Assembly: GCA_030154385.1 (NCBI GenBank)
Contig: JASKJZ010000017.1
Location: 1-15,744 of the forward strand
DNA from: Clostridiales bacterium
GTDB taxonomy: Bacteria > Bacillota_A > Clostridia > Lachnospirales > Lachnospiraceae
Direction: 5' to 3'
Length of the DNA: 15,744 nt
The notes under the pieces were generated by a model. That model was not told where the DNA came from, made no database searches, and worked only from the letters and a program-made list of their open reading frames with translations. Below, piece by piece: positions 1 through 5,602 of this stretch (positions are counted from its first letter, which is position 1; every line of letters begins with the position of its first letter). The translations under genes were made by a program, and so were the position numbers.

Positions 1-35
1 TTGACCACCGCAATGATGGTTGCTTTTTTCGACAT
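1..35 (-). CDS. ParA-family ATPase of the mobile element, partial (first 11 codons only)
   Basis: Only the first 35 bases lie in the window, reading M-S-K-K-A-T-I-I-A-V-V. This is the usual start of ParA/Soj-type ATPases carried by Firmicutes conjugative elements, where a Walker A motif (KGGxGKTT) would follow just beyond the edge. The start is supported by a purine-rich ribosome-binding stretch (GAGGAAGGAGAG) at the 3' end of the RepA gene, which stops six bases earlier. RepA followed by ParA is a common element-maintenance pair. The Walker motif itself is not visible, so the family call rests on the N-terminus and the context. Confidence 0.7.
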   Translation of the reverse strand, partial: MSKKATIIAVV

Positions 36-41
36 TTTTCG

Positions 42-971
42 TCACTCTCCTTCCTCTCGCTTCATTTTCAATTTCTTAAATCCTCCTTCCAAATATCCGT
101 GTGACATATCGTGCCGAACAAGAGCATCGTAGTAGGTGCCTATTGTCGTCGGCGCATTGTATATCGTAGTCAGCATATACTGACGGATATTTCTGATCTT
201 TGTGGTGTTTTCCTTGAAGCAGTCCATAACATATCGAATGTGTTCGACATTCAGTTTCATAAACCGACTGCGGACAATTTCTGCCGGACGCTCCTCTGCA
301 CCAATGCGAATCAACGGTCGCTTTGTGCAAACTGTTTCAACGATCAACTCCAGAATGTTATCCAGCATTTCGGAATCGTAAGGGTAATCCTTCTTCAACA
401 AATCCATACTGAGCTGATCCGAGAAATAATCAAAGTATTCTTGATACCGGTCATTCTCGTCCATCATTCCACCATTTCCGGAAGGAAAGATAGAATCAGT
501 ATCAATAAATTCAGTATTTTTAATATCAGTATTATTACATTGTGATTTCGGAAGTTCTTGAGTTGTGATTTCCATTGTTCCAGAATTGTGATTTTCACAA
601 TTCAAGAGTTGTGAATCCACAGCAGAGATAAAGTTCTTCACATAGATCAGGTTGGGTTTTCCCAAACCCTGGCGCTTACGTTCAATCAATCCTGCTTTTT
701 TCTCAAGTTCACTGAGCAGCTTGATAGCCTTTTGTTCAGCACAGTTCAGAGCCATCTTTGCTTCGTCGATTGTGAAAATGATATACACTCGACCGTTTTT
801 ATCTATCCAGCCATTCTTGGCAGACAGGCTCATGCGGTCAAGCAAAATGCCATACAGCATCTTGGCATCGGCAGAAATATTCCAGAACCTCTCGTTCGTG
901 AACAACACCTTCGGAACTCGATAGAATGTGAATAGATCGGATTGCTGACCGTAAAAATAATCAAAACTCAC
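42..971 (-). CDS. Replication initiator protein A (RepA_N family) of an integrative/conjugative element
   Basis: 309 aa. Residues about 12-115 (FTFYRVPKVLFTNERF..., then SADAKMLYGILLDRM and a winged-helix-like stretch ending KPNLIYVKNF) match the RepA_N initiator domain found in Firmicutes plasmids and conjugative elements. After a polar linker (about 120-175), residues about 180-300 resemble the C-terminal domain usual in element-borne RepA_N proteins (DUF6017-like). In such elements the protein is thought to drive replication of the excised circle. The start is a GTG that overlaps the stop of the preceding 44-aa gene (GTGA), which implies translational coupling, and a ParA gene follows directly. 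The DNA has visibly more G+C than the chromosomal genes further right, as expected for acquired DNA. The RepA_N assignment is firm; the role in replication is inferred. Confidence 0.85.
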   Translation of the reverse strand: MSFDYFYGQQSDLFTFYRVPKVLFTNERFWNISADAKMLYGILLDRMSLSAKNGWIDKNGRVYIIFTIDEAKMALNCAEQKAIKLLSELEKKAGLIERKRQGLGKPNLIYVKNFISAVDSQLLNCENHNSGTMEITTQELPKSQCNNTDIKNTEFIDTDSIFPSGNGGMMDENDRYQEYFDYFSDQLSMDLLKKDYPYDSEMLDNILELIVETVCTKRPLIRIGAEERPAEIVRSRFMKLNVEHIRYVMDCFKENTTKIRNIRQYMLTTIYNAPTTIGTYYDALVRHDMSHGYLEGGFKKLKMKREEGE

Positions 972-1102
972 ACGGCTTCACCACCTTCTTTCTGCGGAAA
1001 ACTTTCTGTTGTCAGCGGAATGCTGCGGAAAGTCGTATCCGTCTTTTCGTAAGGACATCGGGCAAAATAGCAGAAGCGGTATTCCTGTTCATACGCATCC
1101 AT
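968..1102 (-). CDS. Small conserved-looking protein of the mobile element (44 aa), function unknown
   Basis: 44 aa beginning MDAYEQEYRFCYFARCPYEK and ending EGGEAV. I chose the ATG at 1102 because it lies one base after the stop of the upstream Cys-rich gene and its own stop overlaps the GTG of repA by four bases. This makes a continuous coupled chain. A longer in-frame start at 1186 exists, but it would overlap the Cys-rich gene by about 80 bases and lose the coupling logic. Two cysteines (FCYFARCPY) recall the Cys pairs of the neighbour upstream. There is no recognised domain, and whether it is a real protein is judged from the tight packing. Confidence 0.6.
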   Translation of the reverse strand: MDAYEQEYRFCYFARCPYEKTDTTFRSIPLTTESFPQKEGGEAV

Positions 1103-1103
1103 A

Positions 1104-1328
1104 TCAACGAAGCCCCACTTCACGCATAACCTTCTTCGTACACCAACCAATGCACGGGTGATCTCGCCCATAGGGACAGCCATCACATTCCGACTTGGGT
1201 TTCGGTGGCAAAGAGATTAAGTAGTAGCAATTATTTCTACCCAGACGGCAACCCTTTCTGCCATTCGTCCAGTAGTAGCAGTAATGGCAATCGCTCGGCT
1301 TGTCTGCGGCATAAACAGGCTTGCTCAA
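1104..1328 (-). CDS. Cys-rich small protein, first gene of the mobile-element replication operon
   Basis: 74 aa from a TTG start. It has eight cysteines in two groups of four (CHYC...C...C and CDGCPY...C...C) and conserved-looking aromatic and basic residues. This suggests a metal-binding (zinc-ribbon-like) fold, though I recognise no named family. The start is decided by a strong GGAGGTG ribosome-binding site at 1335-1341, six bases from the TTG. The open frame extends upstream to an ATG at 1550, but that would run through a terminator hairpin and lacks a binding site. The TTG also overlaps the stop of a 34-codon leader ORF. It is followed by the 44-aa gene, repA and parA. Its position suggests an accessory or regulatory role in element replication, which is inference. 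Confidence 0.6.
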   Translation of the reverse strand: MSKPVYAADKPSDCHYCYYWTNGRKGCRLGRNNCYYLISLPPKPKSECDGCPYGRDHPCIGWCTKKVMREVGLR

Positions 1329-1429
1329 ATAAAACACCTCCAATCTCTTGTATTTGCCCATAGTTTTGGGCATAAAAAAAGAGCGCCTATCCATCCCCAA
1401 TGCGGGGCAAATAGACGCTCTATGTACAT
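1325..1429 (-). CDS. Putative 34-aa leader peptide spanning the attenuator
   Basis: A 34-codon frame starts ATG at 1429 (MYIERLFAPHWGW...) and ends at a TGA whose first bases overlap the TTG start of the Cys-rich gene (TTGA). It runs across the whole terminator hairpin (1381-1420), its T-run and a second small hairpin (TGCCCA/TGGGCA, 1355-1372). It contains four tryptophan codons. No Shine-Dalgarno sequence is evident upstream. If the candidate promoter at 1441-1471 is used, the mRNA would begin only about five bases before the ATG, so initiation could be near-leaderless. Translation through the hairpin is the expected layout for leader-peptide attenuation, as known for tet(M) in Tn916. That it is translated is inferred. 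Confidence 0.45.
   Translation of the reverse strand: MYIERLFAPHWGWIGALFLCPKLWANTRDWRCFI
1374..1420 (-). terminator. Hairpin terminator/attenuator ahead of the mobile-element replication operon
   Basis: Read on the minus strand, GAGCGTCTAT (1420-1411) pairs with ATAGGCGCTC (1390-1381) with one G-U pair. Inside this a CCCC/GGGG stem (1407-1404 with 1398-1395) closes a short loop. Seven T's follow directly. This is a textbook intrinsic terminator, but it lies upstream of the operon, between the putative promoter and the ribosome-binding site, so it should work as an attenuator. Confidence 0.8.
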
Positions 1430-1440
1430 AACGATATTCA

Positions 1441-1471
1441 ATTTTATCTGCTATAACAGCATGGTACTCAA
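1441..1471 (-). promoter_or_regulatory. Candidate promoter of the mobile-element replication operon
   Basis: On the minus strand, TTGAGT (1471-1466) and TAAAAT (1446-1441) are separated by 19 bases. The spacing is longer than ideal. It is the best match upstream of the attenuator and would place the start of transcription near 1434. Confidence 0.3.
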
Positions 1472-1487
1472 AACATCCGCCTTTTTT

Positions 1488-1582
1488 GATTAGCTGGATT
1501 TTTGGCACGATTTTGGGGCTGATTAGCAGGAAGGGCATTTTCATTAGCAAGAACAGCCCGTTTTCTGCTAAAAATTAGCTGG
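1488..1582. repeat. Four ATTAGC direct repeats with near-helical spacing
   Basis: The core ATTAGC occurs on the plus strand starting at 1489, 1522, 1543 and 1574. In three copies it extends to ATTAGC(A/T)GG. The steps are 33, 21 and 31 bases, close to three, two and three helical turns. The last copy also forms an inverted repeat with GCTAA at 1567-1571 (GCTAA-AAA-TTAGC). The cluster lies just upstream of the candidate operon promoter and near the end of the mobile element, so it could bind an element regulator, initiator or recombinase. The function is not known. Confidence 0.45.
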
Positions 1583-1692
1583 CGATTTTGTCTTATAACA
1601 ACCGTTCGATTCTGGAGGGGTTGTCAAAAATCAAATTTTGGAGTAGAATTTTATCTCATACAGTGAAAGAGATTTTTCGCAGCTTTTTATAT

Positions 1693-1731
1693 AAGAAAAG
1701 CCGAAAACCCTTGAAAACAAAGGCTTTCGGC
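1693..1731 (-). terminator. Terminator of tRNA-Arg(CCT)
   Basis: A 14-bp stem (1718-1731 with 1700-1713, two G-U pairs) with a four-base loop is followed on the minus strand by TTTTCTT. It begins nine bases after the tRNA 3' end, so it is the natural terminator of that transcript. Confidence 0.75.
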
Positions 1732-1740
1732 GTTGTTCAC

Positions 1741-1817
1741 TGGCGTCCATAAGAGGATTTGAACCTCCGACCCCACGCTTAGGAGGCGTGTGCTCTATCC
1801 AGCTGAGCTATATGGAC
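1741..1817 (-). tRNA. tRNA-Arg, anticodon CCT
   Basis: A 77-base gene with a complete cloverleaf: acceptor GTCCATA/TATGGAC, D stem GCTC/GAGC, anticodon stem CACGC/GCGTG around the loop CTCCTAA (anticodon CCT), a five-base variable loop, T stem GGAGG/CCTCT with loop TTCAAAT, discriminator G and an encoded CCA. It reads the rare arginine codon AGG. A -35/-10 promoter lies at 1832-1860 and a terminator follows at 1693-1731, so it is a single-gene transcript. The foreign element lies just beyond its 3' end. tRNA 3' ends are common integration targets, but no duplicated attachment core can be seen with only one end of the element in view. Confidence 0.93.
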
Positions 1818-1831
1818 GTGTCTGATATATG

Positions 1832-1860
1832 ATTATAGCCCGATCAAAATCGAACTGCAA
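1832..1860 (-). promoter_or_regulatory. Promoter of tRNA-Arg(CCT)
   Basis: On the minus strand, TTGCAG (1860-1855) and a perfect TATAAT (1837-1832) are spaced by 17 bases. The -10 lies 14 bases before the tRNA 5' end, giving a leader of about seven or eight bases. The -35 lies in what appears to be the decayed T arm of the neighbouring tRNA relic. Confidence 0.8.
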
Positions 1861-1940
1861 TCCCTTATTTAGTTTTTTTGAGGTGACCGTTGTAACGCAA
1901 CCTTAGGAGGCGCTTGTTATATCCATTTAACTACGGGAAC
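1840..1940 (-). pseudogene. Degenerate tRNA-Arg(CCT)-like sequence (relic 1)
   Basis: The 5' half is tRNA-like from 1940: acceptor strand GTTCCCG, TA, D stem GTTA/TAAC around AATGGATA, then AGCGC and the loop bases CTCCTAA (anticodon CCT). Instead of a seven-base loop there are eleven bases (CTCCTAAGGTT) before GCGTT, which can pair with AGCGC. The expected variable loop and T arm do not follow directly. About 35 bases on, TTGCAGTTCGATTTT and CGGG (1844-1841) look like the decayed T arm and acceptor strand. It cannot fold as a normal tRNA. The part from 1890 to 1940 is the most certain. Confidence 0.6.
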
Positions 1941-2046
1941 AAATGCCGATTTTTCAAGGCTTTCAAGCCTTTTGGCCTCGGCGACCATCTCTATGAATCC
2001 AATCACTTTCGTGACGAATTATCTCTATTTCTTATTTTGACCTTCT

Positions 2047-2157
2047 TCGGTTTCTGGATGGATTCGAACTCCAAACCTTTACCCTTTTTCATTCCTTAAG
2101 GTATAACCATAGTTGAACCTTAGGAGGGGCATGTTATATCCACTTAACTATGGAAAC
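2047..2157 (-). pseudogene. Degenerate or interrupted tRNA-Arg(CCT)-like sequence (relic 2)
   Basis: From 2157: acceptor GTTTCCA, TA, D stem GTTA/TAAC around AGTGGATA, anticodon-stem strand TGCCC and loop CTCCTAA. The matching strand GGGTA occurs only after about 35 extra bases that begin GGTTCAACTATGG. A variable region and a T-arm-like TTGGA-GTTCGAA-TCCAT follow, then an imperfect acceptor strand CAGAAAC. So the outer parts resemble a whole tRNA with an insertion next to the anticodon loop. The insert holds AACTATGG, complementary to CCATAGTT in the 5' half, which would favour another fold. No CCA is encoded. A good promoter stands in front. It is a pseudogene or an unusual transcript; it is too short for a group I intron. 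Confidence 0.55.
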
Positions 2158-2166
2158 AACTCCTAT

Positions 2167-2195
2167 ATTCTACCATAAAAAACAGGAAAAATCAA
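2167..2195 (-). promoter_or_regulatory. Promoter in front of tRNA-like relic 2
   Basis: On the minus strand, TTGATT (2195-2190) and TAGAAT (2172-2167) are spaced by 17 bases. The -10 ends nine bases before the tRNA-like 5' end, the spacing expected for a tRNA gene. It overlaps the terminator of the partition operon. Confidence 0.55.
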
Positions 2196-2201
2196 TTCCC
2201 G
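2177..2201 (-). terminator. Terminator of the parAB-DUF4446-HD-GYP-DUF3881 operon
   Basis: On the minus strand, CGGGAA pairs with TTCCTG (one G-U pair) across a seven-base loop and is followed by six T's. The stem is short, but the position 33 bases after the DUF3881 stop fits an operon end. Confidence 0.55.
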
Positions 2202-2234
2202 TATTTTTATTTCCCATAGGGGTTTTTACCGTTT

Positions 2235-3116
2235 TTACAGTGTCGTAAAATCAACATTTCCCTGCATCCATATCGTTCCCTTAAATCGTCTTCCCACCAT
2301 AGGCTCTCCAATTAAATCTGATCTATTGATACACACTCCAAAATTAATATCATTACATGATAAAAATAATTGATATACCTCTTCATGCGTCATCTGATTT
2401 TGCACAAGCTTCCAACTAAGTATTGTTCCGATAATGGAATAATTGTCAGATTCCGATCCGTATGGAATAAAGCTTGTATCGACAATCGAATAAATATCTT
2501 CTGTTTTCGATCTTCTGGATATCATGGCATACATATCAATATCATCAATCGTAAGGCTATCAATGGCTTCTTGGTTGCCTGCACGTGCCTCTGCAATTAA
2601 TTGACTTCTTTGCTTATTTTCTGCCTGCTTATTCTTTTGTTTTTTATCGTTAATATCAAGCCCTAATAATATTTTACCTTCCAGTGATAAACTTGTTAGA
2701 GTAAGTGGCATAATTCGACTCTGCCCCTCCATGCCTTTGGACTCAATATAATCAATTGCGTTTTGAAGATAGAAAATAAGCGAAACACCAAGTCTAATGT
2801 CATCACACATACCAGTGTAAGCATCTGTATCCACACGTTTATTGATAACAATATCTTCGCGTGCGGTAATATTTTTTCCTTTATAATATGGAAAATAATG
2901 CTCTAAGTGAAAAAATCCTTTTTCATCATAGACTCCACGAATAGCAACACCCATTCCATCTGCAAAATCTTTTTTAATTTCTGTTATAGCTTCAATACGG
3001 CTTATTTTTGAAAGCCTTTTTTCTGTGGGTCGATCCATTACTAAGCCGATTATCTTATCTAATTCGATTCTTGTATTGATATTACTAAACCCAACTGCCC
3101 GAAGGTAACTATGCAT
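2235..3116 (-). CDS. DUF3881 family protein
   Basis: 293 aa, cytoplasmic (no signal peptide or membrane segment). The N-terminus MHSYLRAVGFSNI and the overall arrangement, including a central EHYFPYYKGK and a charged, coiled-coil-prone stretch near residues 155-180 (DKKQKNKQAENKQRSQ), fit DUF3881, a family I know mainly from Lachnospiraceae and relatives with no assigned function. AGGATTCGT before the ATG gives a good ribosome-binding site. The gene follows the HD-GYP gene by about two dozen bases and is the last of the partition operon, with a terminator behind it. A role in signalling or origin biology can only be guessed from position. Confidence 0.75.
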   Translation of the reverse strand: MHSYLRAVGFSNINTRIELDKIIGLVMDRPTEKRLSKISRIEAITEIKKDFADGMGVAIRGVYDEKGFFHLEHYFPYYKGKNITAREDIVINKRVDTDAYTGMCDDIRLGVSLIFYLQNAIDYIESKGMEGQSRIMPLTLTSLSLEGKILLGLDINDKKQKNKQAENKQRSQLIAEARAGNQEAIDSLTIDDIDMYAMISRRSKTEDIYSIVDTSFIPYGSESDNYSIIGTILSWKLVQNQMTHEEVYQLFLSCNDINFGVCINRSDLIGEPMVGRRFKGTIWMQGNVDFTTL

Positions 3117-3139
3117 ACGAATCCTACCTTTTCTAATTG

Positions 3140-4183
3140 CTAATAATCTTCCAATGTTTCCTTTATAAATATTGTAAGTTCTTTTGTTAAATCCCGTTCA
3201 ATCCACTCGTTTAAAACATTCCCATTTTTATCTCTTATAATACGAACAATCGGTCTTGTGGGACATTTATTGTTTTGCCTTAACACGATTCCAACCTCAT
3301 TTTGATTTGTCTGAATTAATGTTCCTACTGGATAGGCTGCTACTGATTCATTAAATACTCTTGCAACATCCAAGTCAAATTTTTGTCCACCCAATCCAAC
3401 AATAAATTCAATTGCTTCATGAACTTTCATGGTTTGAACATCGGTTCCATAAATCAGATTATCAAAAGTATCACAGATTGATACAATTTTTGCACCAATC
3501 TTAATCTTATTTCCTTTAATATGCATCGGATATCCACTTCCATCAATCAATTCATGATGGGTTAATATAATTTCCTTTGACTCTCTGCTAATCCATTCTT
3601 CCGGCTCTACAATCGAATACCCTTTGATTACATGCATTTTTTTTACTTTAATATCCTGTTCCATTCTCTCTTTTGGAATATCAACATAACCGATATCATG
3701 TAAAACACTTCCCACCGCTATATCATCAATCTTTTTTTTTGTTAATTTAAGGCGAAGACCTAGCAGTACTGACAAAGCACATACATTTAGAGAATGGGCA
3801 TACATATGTTCGCTTCTTTGACGGACACCTGAAATATTAAATATCACTTCTGGCTTACTTAGCATATCATCAATAATATTTTCTACAACTCCTCGAAGCT
3901 TTTCAAATTCTGAAGTTCCAGAGTATGCATATTTATTAATTGTCTCTGCGACCATACTCTGGCACTGTTCCTTTATTATATTTTCCGTAATTTCATATTC
4001 ATTAATCCCCTCAGAAATTTCATCCTCAATATAAACAGACTTAATTTTTAATTCATCAAGCTTCTTTGCGTATTTTGTTGTTAGTTTTGTTCCCATAGGA
4101 ATTAAAACGGTATCCATATCTGAGATAATACTTTTTGCAAGGATTTCATTCCCTTTTATATTTATTACTAGGATTTTTCTCAT
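3140..4183 (-). CDS. HD-GYP domain protein, probable cyclic-di-GMP phosphodiesterase
   Basis: 347 aa. Residues about 1-110 form an N-terminal region like those preceding HD-GYP domains in Clostridia. Residues about 120-285 are the HD-GYP domain with its ligands visible: H130, the HD pair H162-D163 (in LHDIG), H184, H209-H210-E211 and the DGSGYP signature at 214-219. The last 60 residues are a small beta-rich tail. Members of the family hydrolyse cyclic di-GMP with a two- or three-metal centre. All key residues seem present, so it is likely active. There is no membrane segment or receiver domain, so the input signal is unknown. It sits between DUF4446 and DUF3881, closely spaced, in the operon started by parA. 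Confidence 0.85.
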   Translation of the reverse strand: MRKILVINIKGNEILAKSIISDMDTVLIPMGTKLTTKYAKKLDELKIKSVYIEDEISEGINEYEITENIIKEQCQSMVAETINKYAYSGTSEFEKLRGVVENIIDDMLSKPEVIFNISGVRQRSEHMYAHSLNVCALSVLLGLRLKLTKKKIDDIAVGSVLHDIGYVDIPKERMEQDIKVKKMHVIKGYSIVEPEEWISRESKEIILTHHELIDGSGYPMHIKGNKIKIGAKIVSICDTFDNLIYGTDVQTMKVHEAIEFIVGLGGQKFDLDVARVFNESVAAYPVGTLIQTNQNEVGIVLRQNNKCPTRPIVRIIRDKNGNVLNEWIERDLTKELTIFIKETLEDY

Positions 4184-4196
4184 ACTGCAAACCTAC

Positions 4197-4694
4197 TTAT
4201 TTCTTCATTGCTGTTTCAAGTGCTTCCTTCTCTTCTTCCGAAAGTAAGACATCGCATTGTCCATTTTGTATCGTTTTTACATAAGTATAACAACCTTCTC
4301 GACTGCTATGCATCGTATTAAGTACAAATCCATCGTTTTTTTCTGTTAAGAGAGCCAATACAAAACTCATATTTCCGCCCATTTCACGAAATGCATCATA
4401 TTTAACAATAGCCATCTTCTTGTATGTATTTAAAATAAAATCATTGATTTCTATTAATTGATTATTAACACGGAACATTTGTTCTTTTATATCATCTACT
4501 TCCGTAAATCTTTTTTGAACTAGTTTTTCCAGCGATTTTCCGTCTTCTCCTAACATAAAATCTTTGTATTTTCGATTTAATTTTCTCTGTTTTACCATTA
4601 TAACGATTAATAAAATTAAATTTATGAATATGACTCCTACTGCACCCAGCAGAACATATCCTATATCAATTCCTAAGTTATCAAAAACTATCAT
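4197..4694 (-). CDS. DUF4446 family membrane-anchored protein
   Basis: 165 aa with one hydrophobic segment near the N-terminus (about residues 10-33, YVLLGAVGVIFINLILLIVI), a basic RKLNRKYK stretch, a coiled-coil-like part, and a globular end with the pattern YDAFREMGGNMSFVLALL that typifies DUF4446. It is probably a single-pass inner-membrane protein with the body in the cytoplasm. Function is unknown; the family is regularly found directly after parB in Clostridia, as here. I chose the ATG at 4694 because AGGTG stands six bases before it. A GTG three codons upstream lacks a good binding site. Confidence 0.82.
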   Translation of the reverse strand: MIVFDNLGIDIGYVLLGAVGVIFINLILLIVIMVKQRKLNRKYKDFMLGEDGKSLEKLVQKRFTEVDDIKEQMFRVNNQLIEINDFILNTYKKMAIVKYDAFREMGGNMSFVLALLTEKNDGFVLNTMHSSREGCYTYVKTIQNGQCDVLLSEEEKEALETAMKK

Positions 4695-4714
4695 TTGTAG
4701 CACCTAACCATTCT

Positions 4715-5602
4715 TCAATTTTCAATTGCCATAATCATATCAACTACACGTTCAAATTCTTCTTTGGAATAATACTCGATTTGAATCATTCCTTTTTCGT
4801 CATTTTTTTGATTTATTGACACTTTTGTTCCCATAACAGCTTTCATTTTTTCTTCTAAGCCACGGTAAATAATACTGCTTTTTTCATCTTGTTTCTTTAA
4901 TTTTTCTGGCTTGGGTGTCAGTAGTGTTTTTACAAACTTCTCTGTTTCTCTCACACTCATATTTTCATCTAAAATTTTAAGTGCAACCGTGTATTGCAAT
5001 TCTTCATCATCTATCGGAAGTAACGCTCTTCCATGTCCTCCTGAAATTATATCATCAATCAATAATTGTTTGACCTTATCCGACAGTTTTAAAAGACGCA
5101 TCGAATTCGTAACTGCTGTTCTGCTCTTACAAACTCTTTCTGCAATTTCATCTTGTTTTAATTGAAATTCCTTTAATAGTCTTTGGTATGCCATAGCTTC
5201 TTCTATTGGATTCAGGTCTTCTCGCTGAATATTTTCTATAATTGATATTTCTACAATTTCTTTATCACTATAATCCTTTACGATAACTGGTAATTCTTTT
5301 AAACCCGCAAGTTTTGCTGCACGCCATCGTCTTTCACCTGCTATGATTTCATAATATTTATTACGCTTTTGCACAACAAGAGGTTGAATAATACCAAACT
5401 GCTTAATTGATTCCGCAAGTTCATGTAGCGCATCTTCATCAAATTTTTTTCTTGGTTGTGTTGCATTTGGTTCGATTAAATTTATACTTACAAATGTTTC
5501 ACGTGAAACATTGTCAATTTTCTTTTCAGTATTGCTTTTTTTTTCAACCTTTTCTGGTATCATGGAATCTAATCCCTTACCTAATCCTCTTTTTGCTACC
5601 AT
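4715..5602 (-). CDS. parB: Chromosome partitioning protein ParB (Spo0J)
   Basis: 295 aa. The N-terminal RGLGKGLDSMIPEK is the ParA-stimulating tail. Residues about 38-130 are the ParB/CTP-binding domain, with QPRKKFDEDAL and GERRWRA at 89-95. A helix-turn-helix follows (LKQDEIAERVCKSRTAVTNSMRLLKL), and a C-terminal dimerisation part ends the protein. It binds parS, spreads as a CTP-dependent clamp and helps load SMC at the origin. The ATG overlaps the parA stop (ATGGTAG), so the two are translationally coupled. A perfect parS site lies inside the gene, coding for the residues around NVSRETF at 31-37, as in other Firmicutes. This is Spo0J rather than the related Noc, judging by coupling to parA. 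Confidence 0.97.
   Translation of the reverse strand: MVAKRGLGKGLDSMIPEKVEKKSNTEKKIDNVSRETFVSINLIEPNATQPRKKFDEDALHELAESIKQFGIIQPLVVQKRNKYYEIIAGERRWRAAKLAGLKELPVIVKDYSDKEIVEISIIENIQREDLNPIEEAMAYQRLLKEFQLKQDEIAERVCKSRTAVTNSMRLLKLSDKVKQLLIDDIISGGHGRALLPIDDEELQYTVALKILDENMSVRETEKFVKTLLTPKPEKLKKQDEKSSIIYRGLEEKMKAVMGTKVSINQKNDEKGMIQIEYYSKEEFERVVDMIMAIEN
5495..5510. promoter_or_regulatory. parS site inside parB
   Basis: TGTTTCACGTGAAACA, the exact 16-bp palindromic parS consensus of Firmicutes, lies in the 5' part of the parB coding sequence. It is the nucleation site for ParB clamps. Confidence 0.96.

Noticed and set aside
1103..1186. Longer start for the 44-aa mobile-element protein
   Set aside because: The extension overlaps the coding end of the Cys-rich gene in another frame and loses the stop-start coupling seen at 1102.
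1329..1550. Longer N-terminus of the Cys-rich protein, from an ATG at 1550 or 1373
   Set aside because: It would translate through a clear terminator hairpin, has no ribosome-binding site, and competes with the leader frame; the TTG at 1328 has GGAGGTG at ideal spacing.
1598..1624. Inverted repeat ACAACC...GGTTGT enclosing GTTCGATTC, resembling a T loop
   Set aside because: The neighbouring bases do not pair as a T stem and no acceptor or D arm is present; six-base arms this far apart are not strong evidence for an attachment site or tRNA fragment.
1602..1629. TTGACA on the minus strand followed by TTATAA
   Set aside because: The spacing to the -10-like sequence is about 24 bases, too long for a promoter.
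2047..2157. Group I intron in tRNA-Arg
   Set aside because: The extra sequence is only about 35 bases, far too short for a self-splicing intron, and no conserved core is visible.
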